From Conus ventricosus (taxonomy: Eukaryota > Mollusca > Gastropoda > Neogastropoda > Conidae): 64,000 nucleotides of DNA. The stretch is from contig CM031601.1 in the NCBI GenBank assembly GCA_018398815.1, positions 36,246,009 through 36,310,008 of the forward strand. The letters are read 5' to 3'. The first letter of the stretch is position 1. The number at the start of each line of letters is the position of its first letter. The notes below the pieces were generated by a model. It was not told where the DNA came from. It searched no databases and worked only from the letters and a program-made list of their open reading frames with translations. Below are positions 10,475 to 21,989 of the stretch, piece by piece. A program made the position numbers and the translations under genes.

Positions 10475-11013
10475 AAAAACAAACGTATGAACGGGGTCTC
10501 CGTAACATAGCTTGCGGTTTAGATTTTTCTAACGCTCTTTTATTTTTTTAGCTCTTTTTTTTGTCCCTTAATATAATTTTCACTTAAACTTCTTCAAAAC
10601 TATCTTTTCCTTAGTGTAAAATAATAAACGATTTTAACTGGTCTAAAGTTTTTTTAAACGCATTGAAAATTTTTTGAGTTAAGAGCCACACGAAACTAAG
10701 GCGGGGGGCCACAAAGGCCACTTTGAAAATTTTTTCTTTTTTTAAAATGCTTTTCACGAACATCATTTTTAAACAGGTTTCGCCCCCAAATGTTATTTTA
10801 ATTTCTAAAAATTTGCTCTTTGTCCTGGGGTCAACTAAAAAAATTCTCCTGTCCAAAAAATTTCCCTTTTTTTTAAACTTGTGGCTTAAGGTGTGCAGAA
10901 AAAAAATGTCTCGTAAGAAACCTGTAATTGTTTGTACAAATAAATAAAACATTTTCCCCACCCCCAGAAATCCCGCAAAAAGAGCAGTGCGGATCTTTTG
11001 GGAAACTTTAATT
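10475..11013 (-). pseudogene. ATP: Polinton packaging ATPase, copy A
   Basis: Aligns with the FtsK/HerA-type genome-packaging ATPase at 43233-43842 in copy B. The Walker A region lies near 10960-10985 and is damaged (the CGGATCTTTTGGG stretch has lost bases). A downstream block YxxKxxFLDRR (near 10850) corresponds to the conserved W-T-D-P region. Multiple frameshifts. Confidence 0.65.
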
Positions 11014-11049
11014 CCCCGTTTTTATTAAAATATTTTTTCCCTTTTTTAA

Positions 11050-12050
11050 AATTAAGCCCCTTTTTTACCTTTTTCTTAAAATTTAAACTGAGCTTTCACA
11101 AACCATAAAAATGTATTTTTTTTGGGACCGTTTCCGTCTGCTTTCTTGTGAAAATTATTTTTAAATACCTCTTGCCTACCCTTTCTCCCTTCCAAACAAT
11201 CTTTGTCAAATGTGATCTAAAATCCCCCACCCAATTTTTTTTTAATAGCTTAGTCTACTAAAAGGGCAATTTTTTACAAAGATCAATTCAGGAATCGCCT
11301 CCCCTCCAAAACAATTTTTCAAATTTCAAAAAATTTTGGGGGGTAAAAGTCCACGAAAATAAAAAGACAGACTTCCCTTTTGCAACCAACCTTCTAAATT
11401 TTTTGATTAAAAAAACGCTTTACCCCTTCAAAAAGGGGTTTGTTCTTCAGTAAAAAAAACAAATTTCCTTTTAAGACTTAGACTTATTTAGTTATTTTCC
11501 AAAGAGGGTCTCGCTTGTTTCATTTTCGTAGGGGGAAAGTTTTCCCTTTCCCTAAAATAACTGTTTTATTTTTATCGGGGGTTAAAGGGGTTCGGGCCAG
11601 TTGGGGGGTTAGAAACAAAATCAAACCAAGAAATTCGTGACTGTGTATTTCCGGGGGGCTTCAGACAAACAACAGAATCCTGGGTTTTAAATTCGTTCAT
11701 AGAAGTTTTTTTTTTAGGCCCTTGGTAATAGGCATATGCGCTTTAACAGTTAAAAATCTAGAGGGATGCAAACTGTTCCCAAAGCTTCTCTGCTTCATTT
11801 TTTAAACCATTTTTGGGCATCCCCCTTTTTAAAACCGTGTTTGAGGCCGTTTGGGTTTTGTTTTCCCCCTGAAAAATTTTCCCTTTTTCCTTTTCTTTTA
11901 GGGCCATAAATCAGAATAGAGGGAAAAAGTCTGCCCGCTTAGTAAAAAGACTTTTTGCCCCCAGTTGATTGCCTTTGTTTAACGAACCCTCCCCTAAATT
12001 AGAACAACAGTAGCTTTTAGACTACGATTTAAAAATTTTTCTATTTGAAG
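11050..12050 (-). pseudogene. MCP: Polinton major capsid protein, copy A, N-terminus lost in gap
   Basis: Aligns with the double jelly-roll MCP of copy B (43873-45142). Parts seen include the region around the EADIFALYSDLWLP-like block (near 11910-11950) and the C-terminal MxxDAQLNI-like region near 11090. It reaches the 100-N gap before the start codon. Homopolymer indels are dense here (G4-6, T8-9, C4-6). Confidence 0.65.
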
Positions 12051-12150
12051 NNNNNNNNNNNNNNNNNNNNNNNNNNNNNNNNNNNNNNNNNNNNNNNNNN
12101 NNNNNNNNNNNNNNNNNNNNNNNNNNNNNNNNNNNNNNNNNNNNNNNNNN
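12051..12150. other. Assembly gap, 100 N
   Basis: Exactly 100 Ns. The left side is MCP of copy A on the minus strand; the right side is the middle of PolB of copy C on the minus strand. These are not neighbours in a Polinton, so the join is either a rearrangement or a scaffolding choice. Confidence 0.99.
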
Positions 12151-14369
12151 CTTTTTATCATTGTAAAGTTTCTGGCAGTGGAAGCGGTTGACTCATGGCC
12201 CATCCATACAGATTGTTGGCGTCTAAGTACATTAGATAGTTGGATGGTTTAGTGGATCATAGTCGTCTAAATATTTGTTATACTTTACAGTAATGATGTG
12301 AGCCATGCTAATACCTCCCCTTAGACCGTCTTCAATCATCTGAAGTGTGGGTAGATCAAAATTAAGTCAATCTGAATGTTTGTAGACTTTAAGAAAGCGT
12401 CCTAAGAAAGGCCAGGCGCAGAGATGTAATGTGAGGAGTCTAAGTTGTAATGTTTCATGCATGTAGATCTGTAATTCTGAAAGACTCGCCAATAAACACA
12501 ACGTCAGCCAATAATATTGATCATGATAGTCGCCCATCGTTTCACAGTGTAATTCTACCCAGGCTTCTGTGCGTATTCATAGTCAGAGTCAGTTATGTCT
12601 TTGCCTCTAAGACTAGAAAAGAAAGCGCCTTTAGGAGGAAGTGAGTCTTCATCAAACCTGTCCCACGAGTTCATGTATTCATAAGGATAGACTCCTTTAC
12701 GCACTAAAGATGGTCAAAGTATTGTTTAGTGATTGGAAAGTCTTGTAGAGATCCCGCTAATTTATCCAAACTAGCCATCAATGTTGGGCAGAGTCATAAA
12801 AGGACAAACTGTCAAGAGTAAAAGTCAATGTACTTTTCTGAAGACGTGCAATGCAGTAACCCTCTTATATTCAGAAGTCACTGCTTGCATGATAAAATGA
12901 GAATCGTAGCCTCGTGGTATGAAAGAAGATAGGCAGTTTCCATGTCTTAGGGTCAACTTTAAGTTGAAGATTACAATTGCTGTGCGCGGCCCATCTGAAC
13001 TTTCCAGTAAGTGATCGTGGTCTCTACTACTGCGTTGCCATAATAATTCTTTATTGCATATCCAACAGTGCGTAGATGAATCATAATGTTCTTGGTCTTC
13101 AGGAGTCATAAACAATGTCTGAAAGATTTAGTTGGTTGGAGTAGTGATTGCGAAGTTGTTTCATCTGCTCTAAAAATCTGCTAGCTGCGTTGGGCCTCTG
13201 TAAATCTCGGTGCTGTGTTGTTGGCCGTCTGACCTAACACAATAAACGCATAAGAACAGATCTGATGGTGGGTTTAATAAGGTTGTTTTTTGTTCTTGCT
13301 GTTGTGGGCCGTAGTACTGCGGTAAGATGATTCAAAGTCAGCATAAACCACGTACGGACTCATCTGCATTTTGTGTAAATTTTTAAAACTAACTTTAGAC
13401 CCTGGTTTAGGTGTGAGAGTTTGGTTTCACAGTCTACAAAACTTTTACAATGAGTTCTATGGCTAGCAGCTGCTTCTATAGTAGAATTCTAACTAAACAC
13501 CTTCTACAAAGCCCTTGTATAGCATGATTCTTTGATGTATAGCCATAAGTCTGCTTATTGTTTCTGATTAATACATAATGACTCTTTGTACTATCTTCAA
13601 ACAGGATCAAGTCTACGTGTTTGTTAAGTGGTTCGCCTAAAGTGGAGCGTGGGAGAAACCCTTAGAGGCACTAGATCAGCTTCTACAGACCATGTGTATA
13701 CGTTTACCGTGATTGGTTTGTTTTGCTCTTCAAACTGAGATATACTTTCTATACTCACTGGAAAAGGGTATGTTATCAAAGTTCAGTTCTTGTTTGTATT
13801 GTCATAATTGGAAACTCTTTCTGCGTTCTTTATAACAGGATGTAAATGCGCTAAAACACACCACATAAAACACATGTTGTCAGATTTTTTATGTTTAAGA
13901 CTGCTCGTTTTAAAACTAACTCTTTTGGGAGAGGAAGGTGAGAATTGCCAACTATAGGAATAGAACTTTGTTTCAATATAATTTGAAGGACTGTTCCTCA
14001 GACCACCAAACCGCGCAATTTTGCCTCTTCACTTGCATGGTTAAACTGTGTAAGCATGTAATCAGCCCAGTCAGAATTAAAGTCGCGATAGCTAATAACT
14101 TCTTTCTGTTTAGTTGAAACCCAGACTTCCATGTTACTATCATCAGGCGTTATATAGTCAATCAAACGACCAACAACACTTTTACTGGCGGCTCCATCTG
14201 AAAGACTCTGGGATTTTAGAGATAGCATGTGCTACGCTTTCATGAACATTTGTGGGGTTAATGATGTCCATGTCTACTTCGCTAAACATATTGATTAATT
14301 GTTTGTCACTACCTTTCACCATGCGCTGGCTGGCAGTTTTTCAAACTCAGACGCGTTTGTGAGGCTCAT
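12151..14369 (-). pseudogene. PolB: DNA polymerase B, copy C, N-terminal two thirds
   Basis: The start ATG is at 14369 (MSLTNASEFEKLPASQ). Clear blocks are SDWADYMLTQFNHASEEA (14050), an exonuclease I region near 13340, a zinc/HNH-like insertion CWIC plus RDHDH (near 13000-13070), the GYDSHFIMQAVTSEYKRV exonuclease II region (12850-12910), YPYEYMNSWD (near 12670), GGISMA (near 12310) and polymerase motif A LDANNLYGWAM (near 12190-12225). The gap cuts it before motifs B and C. Single-base indels separate the frames, but fewer than in copies A and B. Confidence 0.85.
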
Positions 14370-14437
14370 TTTTTAACTCAAAATATTTACGTAAATTAAA
14401 AAAATAAATATATATAAAAGTAAGTAAAACAAGCTTT

Positions 14438-14701
14438 TTATTCTTCGCCCAAGCGTTGCAACACTTCAAGACACGTTAACCTTACAATAACGTCCGCTAA
14501 TTTTTAGCTTTTCTGAATCACTACAGTCAATTTTCTATCACTTTGATTGCTTCGTTAAATAGTTCACTATGATCTTTTATTAATTGTTTCCATCATTCTC
14601 AAACCCAGATCACTAAAAATCAATGTTTAACGCTTTCATTGTCTCTTTAAAAATAGTTCATTACAATTCTTTAAATCAGATGCACTAAGTTCTGCAGCCA
14701 T
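14438..14701 (-). CDS. Polinton small protein 2, copy C
   Basis: The ATG at 14701 (MAAELSASDLKNCNELF) opens an approximately 87-residue acidic helical protein ending LEVLQRLGEE at the TAA at 14438. Two or three frameshifts. Conservation of the frame among the three copies supports a real gene. No family recognised. Confidence 0.55.
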
Positions 14702-14765
14702 TTTTAATCTAAAATAAAAAAAAAAATAATTGTAATTCAACTGTTTTTTATAGTCTTTTTTCTAA

Positions 14766-15066
14766 TCGTAAAACCTAATCTTCATTAAAGCAAATAGTTA
14801 CCCCTGAAGGACAAGTAGAAACGGTCAGATTAACATCTTGAAAGCCATATAATCAACTAAAAAGGCAAACAATTTTATGGCCGGTTGAGGCCAAAAATCT
14901 TGTATTTCACTGATGGCCTCCTTAAACGCTTGTTTGTATATTTATGTGAATAAAAAGATCAGTAATTGATGTTTCAAACCTGCTCCTTTAAACCCTTTCC
15001 TCTGGCCCTTCCAATTTAACGTGTGAAGTATATTAAGTAAGCTTTTTAACTTCTTCGGGCTTCAAT
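14766..15066 (-). CDS. Polinton small protein 1, copy C
   Basis: Starts at 15066 with TTG where copy B has ATG, then KPEEVKKL. The C-terminus reads SEIQDF, a hydrophobic stretch KLFAFLVDYMA, and VNLTVSTCPSGVTICFNED before the stop. About 100 residues with frameshifts. Function unknown; it precedes small protein 2 in all copies. Confidence 0.5.
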
Positions 15067-15114
15067 TTAAAACAAATAAAATTATAAATTAAAAAAATTA
15101 ATTAATCAGTTTTT

Positions 15115-15260
15115 CTCTCCCTTATTCACTCCCACATCTCTCTCCCCATTCACACTCCCACATCTCTGTCTGTCTGTTTCCTTCTTTGTCTGTCTGTCTG
15201 TCTCCACCTCCCCTCCCTCTCTCATTCACACACGCACTCTCTCTCCAACACACACACAAA
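15115..15260. repeat. Pyrimidine-rich simple repeat in the Polinton left part, copy C
   Basis: Runs of TCTCTC and TCTGTCTG with a repeated TCACTCCCACATCTCT phrase; mirror of 34420-34565. Confidence 0.8.
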
Positions 15261-15394
15261 AACAGAATCATTCACACAATTTGATAGGGGAGTGTTTGTG
15301 GGGGAATGTAAATGAGGCTTTTTGTTGTTCGCACTTGAGCGACGTAAATTCGAGACAGCCACTAAAATCACTTATCAGAGTCCTGAATCAATAA

Positions 15395-15993
15395 TCACAA
15401 GATCTCTTCAAAGTTCTCCAGCGGTCCCTCTGAGACAGCCTTAAAGCAGTTGAAGCAAAACGACGAAGCAAAACGACGAAGCAAAACGACGAAGCAGGGG
15501 CAATACGTTGAAGCCACAACAACAAAAAAGTCAATACAGTTGACCCATTTCAGCGCTACAAGCCTATAGCGCGACCTATTTCGATGCTCAACCGCAGCCA
15601 GCGCCTCCTCAGACTGCGGCAGCCACTGCGTGTGGCGGTGAGGGAACTGACTAGTATTATTGATCAGTTCCGCATTTTTACTGGGATTGTTGTGTTCACA
15701 GTCGGGAAAAATTGACGGTGTCCTCTCAACCCAATAGCGTCTGATCTCCTCACTGTATTCAAACATGGTTTTAAGCTCTTTTTTCATGTTTAAGACTTCA
15801 TAAAAAGACAGTCCAACAGTGCTGAATTTGGAAATGTAAAGGAATAACAAACGAAATATCTCTCTCAGGGCTCCGCGCGTAGGAAGGGCAAATTCCAATC
15901 TTTGTTTTCAGCCACTCATTCCACGTTTCACTGTGCATTCCTTTCCCTTGTTCTGCTTCAAAAACTTAAAAGTAGTTTCCAGAACACCTCCAT
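15395..15993 (-). CDS. Unknown protein at the Polinton left end, copy C
   Basis: From ATG 15993 to the stop at 15395, about 199 residues with one frameshift near 15895. The long open part (15898-15395) includes LYISKFSTVGLSFYEVLN, MFEYSEEIRRYWVERTPSIF, SQFPHRHTQWLPQSEEALAA and a hydrophobic FFVVVAS segment. A 13-bp unit (TTCGTCGTTTTGC) repeated three times lies within its C-terminal coding part. No family recognised. It is the first gene inside the terminal repeat, a position where I would expect a captured or regulatory gene. Confidence 0.55.
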
Positions 15994-16153
15994 ATTGCAG
16001 ATTAAAACATCATTTCACGTTTTCGTTGCTTCGTTTCTAAAAGATTTAAACTATATCTTTTGGCCGTCGGCTTTGAGCAACAGCGCGCTATAAACACGTC
16101 CTCACGGGTAGGGCGCTCGCTGAATAATGAGATCTGACTTCCCCGGCCAAAAA

Positions 16154-16161
16154 TGACGTCA
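16154..16161. promoter_or_regulatory. CRE/ATF-type palindrome TGACGTCA, copy C
   Basis: A perfect TGACGTCA with a CCAAT box about 12 bases beyond (ATTGG at 16173-16177), about 160 bases upstream of the left-end ORF. Mirror of 33499-33522. Confidence 0.45.
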
Positions 16162-16397
16162 TACCTCCTGTCAATTGGTTGAGCAGCATCGCGCGATGAT
16201 TAATAATGTAGTATTAATTACAGGCTTGTGTCGCAATGCTGCAGTCCATTGTCGTGACAGTAACGGCCAATTTATCGATTTTGCAGTGTCTATGAACAAA
16301 AGCAGCACATGCAAACTTGTCAAACCAGTTTTGGCTGCATTGCTTGCCCACTTAACGCCGCAGGCAACAATGCATACTAATATTGATTGGGGGCCAG

Positions 16398-16742
16398 AGA
16401 ATGTAAATATGTTTGTTCACGATCACCAAATCTTATCTTGCACGCAAGCCCCCCGTTTTAATGTGCTAATTACGTCAATTTTTAGAGATTTTGGGTGTTA
16501 ATTTTTTGTAAAATAGGTGTTAATTTTGGCCAAAACTGATATGTGATGGACGTGATTTCTATGTGAAAAGGGGGGTTTTCGTGCAAAAATAAGATGGGAT
16601 GAGCTTGAACGAACATATTTTTGTAAAATAGGTGTTAATTTTGGCCAAAACTGATATGTGATGGACGTGATTTCTATGTGAAAAGGGGGGTTTTCGTGCA
16701 AAATAAGATGGGTGAGCTTGAACGAACATATTTACATTCTCT
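16398..16742 (-). repeat. Polinton terminal repeat, copy C (fold-back type)
   Basis: Mirror of 32938-33283. It contains two tandem copies of a unit of about 112 bp (16511-16616, 16617-16728 approximately). Its two edges are inverted relative to each other: GAGAATGTAAATATGTT at one edge and its complement at the other. Confidence 0.8.
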
Positions 16743-16829
16743 CTTTTTCTTTACAAATCTCATTTAGAATGCTGACAGTATGTACAAAATGACTACTTGA
16801 AAGTTTTCTACAGCATAAAAATGCACAAA

Positions 16830-17024
16830 AACCAATAATACACTGTTGACCATGGGCTGGTCACTGTGGTCCACCCTGTCATGTTGATTATGTAGTCCTG
16901 GACAGCTTTGGGCTTCATCTTTCTGTCTGTCCTTGGGGTGACCTCCCCCATTTCAGCTGGATCCGTTTTGGGGTGATCAAATGGACAGCTTTCTTGTCCA
17001 TCCACTTCAGGACACTCACAGCAC
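16830..17024 (-). pseudogene. piggyBac transposase, late exon (left arm)
   Basis: Preceded on the minus strand by a TTTTAG acceptor at 17025-17030. It encodes a SVLKW-DKK-VHLITT-like block, then KPKAVQDYI and GVDHSDQ, which correspond to the conserved piggyBac DDE region around K.K..V.DYNKYMGGVD. The rest of the catalytic core is missing from this element. Confidence 0.65.
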
Positions 17025-17372
17025 CTAAAACAGACAAGTAACAGGTTCACAATCTCAGTCTCAATAAACAACAGCATCATGATAAAAATCTTAACTTCAC
17101 TCTGTCTTGTCAATAAAAAAAAGTAAATTTGTCAAGTTGAACATATCTGTCCCTATGTACATGCACAGAGTTGAAAAGGAAACACACACACACACACACC
17201 ACATATAGACACACAAGTACACTTACATCAGGATCAGGATCAGGATCAGGATCAGGGGCGTTGTATCAAATACAACTTAGCCTATTTAGGCTTTTTACGC
17301 CCCTTCTGTATGTATATATCCTTTTTTTTTTTTTTGTAACCGTTGGTCCAGTCATAGGCTAGCTCAGACCTA

Positions 17373-20216
17373 TTATCCATCAAATTCATATCTAATTTTT
17401 GTTAATAATTCATGTTTATCTATGAGTTCTTAAAAACATTAATACTAGGTGCACGTTTGATTTTAAGTGTTAGTTTATTCCAAAAGTTGGTTACTCTATT
17501 AGTAAAAGTAAATTTTCTTAAATTCGTTCTAGAATATTGTTTAAATATCTTATCTTCACTGTTCCTTGTAACATTCTTCTGCGGATACAAAAAAAAGCAT
17601 GCTTTATCAACATCATCAATTTCATTAAATATCTTGTATGCTTGAATCAAGTCTCCTCTATTCTTCTTGCCTTAAGTGTTGGAAGTTGCAGATATTTAAT
17701 CTTTCCTGATATGAGTAATCTTTTATATTATGAATCATCTTGGTTGCTCTTCTTTGTACCTGTTCTAGAGCTTCTGATTGTCTCTTTAGCATTGGATACC
17801 ATACAGTGTTGCCATATTCAAGAACAGGTCTAACTAGTGTCTTATATAATTGCAAAAAAGTGTCCTTTTCCATAAATGTAAAGGTTCTTTTTATTATTCC
17901 AATCATTCTGTTAGCCTTATTAATACTATTTACAATATGATTGTCAAATAGTAAATTTTTGTCAAAAGTCACACCTAGGTCTTTCTCTTCTTCACACTTA
18001 GATACTTTTATTTCCTTGCCCCCAATTTTCATTATATACTCCTTTTGTGGGTTTGTTTTTACCAATATGAAGTACTTTACATTTTTCTGCATTAAAATAT
18101 AGGTTCCAAGTATCAGACCACTGTACTAATGTTTCAATATCCTTTTGTAATTCCTTATGCAATTTTGGAGAGTTATACAGTTTTGTGTCATCTGCAAAGA
18201 CTTTACATGTACTCTTTAATTTTACAGGAGATCATTTATAAACACCGTAAATAATATTGGTCCCAAAATACTGCCTTGTGGTATCCCACTAAATAACATC
18301 AGCACTATGAAGAAGAACTACCAATCCTTACCTTCTGAGTTCTTTTTGATAAAAAGTCTCTAACCCAACCAAGTATATTTCCTATTATTCCATAAGACTC
18401 TAATTTCTTTAACAGTCTTTCATGTGGTACTGAATCAAATGCTTTTCTAAAGTCTAAATACAAAACATCTATAATTCTCTCCTTTATCTATCTCCTTTGT
18501 GAAGTCTTCCATCACTTCTAAAAGCTGAGTCCACACAAGACCTTTTTGCACGAAATCCATGTTGACAACTCAGCATATAATTTATTTTCTGTCATATGTT
18601 TAATAATAGCCTCTCTAATAAATGATTCTAAAATTTTGCATATAATGCATGTTAAACTCACTGGTCTATAATTTCCTGGATCTGTTCTTGTACCTTTTTT
18701 GAATACTGGAATGACTGTAGCTGTTTTCCAATCTGAAGGTACTATCATTTCTTTAACAGATTTAGAAAAGAGTATGTAAAGTGGGAAGGCCATCTCCTCG
18801 TTTAGCTCTTTTAGTACTCTCGAGGGGATGGCATCCGGACCACATGCCTTATTAGGTTTAAAGATTGAAGTTTCTTTTTTATTGCATCCACTGAAATGTC
18901 TACATTTTCTAACACTATGCCTCTTGACCTTGAAGCTGGACTTAGAACAGCATATTTTAGTATCTTCCCTTGTGAATACACTAGAAAAAAATGTATTCAA
19001 AATATCTGCCTTACCTCTATCTGTCTCCACTGTGTCACCATCCTTAGTCACTAAAGGCTCACTCCAGTATTCATCTTTGTTTTCGATTGTACATATCTCC
19101 AGAAGGCTTTTGGATTTTGTTTACATTCCTTTGATAACTTCTTTTCAAATTCCTTTTTTGCTTTTCTTATTTTTTTTATTACAAGTATTACGTGCTTTAA
19201 TATAATTTTGATAATCTTTCCCCTGCTTTGTGACTAAGAATCTCTGATACATATTATATTTCTTTTTTACAAATTTCATTGTCTTTACATTCATCCATTT
19301 TGGGTTTCTGTTTTTTATTTTTCTTAATAATTTGTTTTGAAAACGTTGTTTTCTACCTAAAGAATTTAAAATACTTTTAATTTCCACCCACATTGTTCTA
19401 CACTAAGATCATTGAGTTTATTCCAGTCGATCTTCTTCAATTCTTCTTTCATTTGCATAAAATTTCCTCTTAAAATTATAACGACTGCTTTGATTCTTCT
19501 TTCCCTTGCTCCTCTCCTAGGTACAAAGAGAACATTAAAACCTCATGATCACTTTTGCCTATAGGAGCTAAGTGCTTAATGTCTGATATCATATTTTCAT
19601 CATTAACAAGTACTAAATCTAGTATATTTGATTTTTGTCCCTCCCTGTGTCTTGTTGGTTGTTTCACCATTTGGTTCAGAAATGCATCCTGTAGGTAGTT
19701 TATGAACTTTTGACCTCTTTCTCCAGAGCCAGTACCATGCCAGTCAATATCTGGGAAATTAAAATCTCCAGTAATACAAACATATTTGAATCTTTCTAAT
19801 CTAATTTGTTTCAGCAACTCAAACATTTTTTCTTCATTTTCAATTGTTGAGTTTGGACTTTTGTAAATAGTTCCAATCAGTATTTTCTGTCTATCCTTAT
19901 TTAAAAAGGTAATCCACAAGTTTTCATCAAAGTCATTTCCTTTTGTAAACTGTATACTTTGGCATTTATAGAATCCTTCACATATACAGTTTATATCTTT
20001 TGGGATTTTCATTGAAAAATAGTTCAACCTGCATTGAATATTCGACAGAATTTACCCCTTTTTGGTTTTTTTGCTATAGATTTCTGTTACTACTATAATG
20101 TGAGGTTTATTTTCTTCAGCTAATAAAGTAACTCATTTTTTTTTGTTCAACAGTCCATCTGCATTTGTGTACAAGAACGTGTATGACAGTTTCCTGCACA
20201 GATTTTCTATCTACAT
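17373..20216 (-). pseudogene. CR1-like ORF2 (AP endonuclease plus reverse transcriptase), left arm
   Basis: Endonuclease blocks: YTNADGLLNKKDEL (20150), ITGDFNFPDIDWHGTGSGER (19730-19790) and IGKSDHEVLMF (19540). RT blocks: KACGPDAIPSRVLKE (18810-18850), FKKGTRTDPGNYRPVSLT (18660-18700), then the FDSVPHERLLKKLE and GIPQGSILGP regions and the FADD box near 18190. The C-terminus has YGNTVWYPMLKRQSEALEQ (17760-17820). Frameshifts at homopolymers split it. Domain order and the GIPQGSILGP style fit the CR1/Jockey group; exact clade needs a tree. Confidence 0.85.
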
Positions 20217-20263
20217 ACCTTTTAAAAAATATTCACATGTTCTTTGTTCTTGTATTTTGATTG

Positions 20264-21223
20264 TCAGTTTTCTTCTTTATCATCCTGGCCAGGCCTAGGT
20301 TTCCACTGTACTTTCACTATTTTCCCACCTCTGATTCCAATGTCTTTCTCCCCTTTCTCAATCCTTTTTCGAAGCTCTTCTCTTAGTTCTTTGTTTCTTT
20401 TGTCTTTCAATTGGTGTGTAGTCTGGGTTTAATATATATATCCTCTTTTTTTGCTCTGTCACCCCTGCATTTATTTTGTGGGCATTTCTCAATATTTCTT
20501 TTTTTACCTCCTTGTTTTGGACGCTTACTCTAAGCAGTCTCGGTTTTGTTCCGATGTTGTATTTACCCAGCCTCACTGGATTCTGGACAGTCTCGTCTTT
20601 CAATTCAGGACAAATCTTTCCCACCATCTTCTGTATACTCTCCCTCTCCATTTTCATTCTCTCTTCCCTGTTTTCACTCCCACACTCTGGAATTTAGTGG
20701 GAAAATTAGATTCAGCTCTCTTTCTCTTTGTCAACCTTCTCTTCCCATAGTTCTGACACCTTCTTCTCAACAACCTCCTCAATCTTCTCTTCGAGAGCCT
20801 TTCCACTGCAACCTTTTTTCTAGTCTCTCCAGCCTTTCCTCCACCCTTTCGAACAGTCCGATCAGTCTGTCTAATTTCATTTCCATTCCGCTTTTTCTTT
20901 TCTCCCTCCCCTGCATAGCATCTTCGGCAGATCCATTCATTCCTTCTGTCTCAGAATTTTGAAGGTAGCTGAAGTCCTTTTCTGTCAGTGACGTGCATTC
21001 TTTATGGCACCACTGTTTACAATCGTGGCACTGTATACTTGTTTGGTCTTCCTCTACGCCCACCTCGCACTCCAGGCAAATAAAGAATTTCGCCCTTTCC
21101 TCCATTGTCCTTCGACTTTCAGGTTTTTTTCCCTCTCTTTGAGAGTTTTTTTTTTCTTTCTCATTCCCCCCAGTTGATCCCCTTGTACTATCTTCCCCCT
21201 CCTCTAGAATTTTGTTTTGACAT
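20264..21223 (-). CDS. CR1-like ORF1 with PHD finger, left arm
   Basis: ATG 21223 to TGA 20264. Basic N-terminus, a Cys4-His-Cys3-like PHD finger beginning FICLECEVGVEEDQ and continuing CHDCKQWCHKECTSL, a coiled coil (RVEERLERLEKRL), an RRM-like central region and a Lys/Arg-rich tail. It is probably the RNA-binding ORF1 protein. Frameshifts present. ORF2 follows after about 50 bases. Confidence 0.75.
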
Positions 21224-21429
21224 ATTTGCTACTGACGCTTGCTTTACTGATTGATTATGATCTAATATCAATATTAAACAATTTACCTTACTGTTGTCAC
21301 AAGGAATCTACACAAGCTGCTTGGTTAGTAGTGAAAGTAAAACAGAGCCGCCATTTTTGTTCAGTCAGTGCAGTTAGTAACTTGAAAAGAACCTCTTTTC
21401 CTTGAAAAAAAAAAAAAATGTACATATAG

Positions 21430-21500
21430 GCTATTGAACACACACACACAAACTCACACACACACCACATACACTACCACCACCACCACCACTACCACAC
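21430..21500. repeat. CA/CAC-rich simple repeat flanking the CR1 insertion (left arm)
   Basis: CACACA and CACCAC runs in the piggyBac intron into which the LINE inserted; mirror of 28190-28252. Confidence 0.8.
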
Positions 21501-21528
21501 TGAGAGAGTAAATAATAAGACTAAATAC

Positions 21529-21697
21529 CTTGGAGTAAAGCGTGGACCTGATCTGGTAGAAAAAAATCCAAGGGGTGTGGTCAGTCATGCCTTGCAGCTT
21601 GGGTCCATGTGTTTGCTGGCCTATGTATGGAGGAATTGACGGAAAAAAAGAAAAATCTCCATGCCTGTTTCTCGTCATGAACCGGAGAAAATCTTCC
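21529..21697 (-). pseudogene. piggyBac transposase exon 2 (left arm)
   Basis: Encodes FMTRNRHGDFSFFPSIP, then TPWIFFYQI, matching the piggyBac region before the DDE domain where an F.G..G and a TPLxYFxxxF block occur. It ends at a GT donor (rc AC at 21527-21528). The upstream boundary is uncertain. Confidence 0.5.
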
Positions 21698-21821
21698 CTA
21701 TCTGATGTGTCGGTGGTTCATTTGCATATGCATCGCCTCGAGCTTCGCTACCCACACATACTGTCAATCACCCATCCACTCCTCACTCTCTCTCTCTCTG
21801 AACATCGCCATGTTCACTTAC

Positions 21822-21989
21822 CAATGCACTTTCATGCTCTGCAGACAGGCTAAATTCGCTGTCATTATTATGTTCAATATCTTCAAGGTCTGATCCTTCA
21901 GTCTGAACAAGTTCAACAGCTTCATGTAAGCTGTAAACACGCATTCCCTGTCTGCTTCTCACACCACTAGTCGAAGGCTGAGACGCCAT
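21822..21989 (-). CDS. piggyBac transposase exon 1 (left arm)
   Basis: ATG 21989 opens MASQPSTSGVRSRQG, then VELVQTEGSDLEDIEHNNDS, an acidic N-terminus typical of piggyBac transposases. It ends at a GTAAGT donor. 56 codons, uninterrupted in this arm. Confidence 0.65.

Larger units (their letters stand above)
1210..12050 (+). mobile_element. Polinton/Maverick copy A, partial, cut by the assembly gap
   Basis: This stretch is collinear with copy B from about 34240 to 44960: two small ORFs, PolB, minus-strand accessory gene, two membrane proteins, helical membrane protein, integrase, two minus-strand accessories, ATPase and MCP. It lacks a recognisable left terminal repeat and is truncated inside the MCP gene by the 100-N gap. 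Two structural differences from copy B are clear. A P-type element is inserted at 6098-7673, and about 740 bases found in copy B at 38690-39440 are absent near 5260. All genes carry frameshifts, mostly single-base indels in homopolymers. Confidence 0.88.
12151..16742 (-). mobile_element. Polinton copy C, left 4.6 kb, inverted
   Basis: This is the mirror image of 32938-37480. It reads leftward from the terminal repeat at 16398-16742 through the left-end ORF, two small ORFs and PolB as far as motif A. It is the best-preserved of the three copies for these genes. It adjoins the same piggyBac sequence as copy B does (16743 onward mirrors 32937 downward), so it represents the same insertion, duplicated in the genome or in the assembly. 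Confidence 0.88.
17227..21425 (-). mobile_element. CR1-like non-LTR retrotransposon, left arm
   Basis: Mirror of 28262-32449, nearly full length, reading leftward: 5' region with ATGGCGGCTCTG, ORF1 with PHD finger, ORF2 with endonuclease and RT, 3' region, and a (CCTGAT)n tail at 17227-17256. Confidence 0.85.

Noticed and set aside
16175..16501. 108-codon frame running into the Polinton terminal repeat
   Set aside because: It reads outward through the terminal repeat, has no recognisable motif and is broken in copy B.
17227..17256. Short direct repeats that could suggest a CRISPR-like array
   Set aside because: They are the (CCTGAT)n tail of the CR1 LINE, with no spacers; the genome is eukaryotic.
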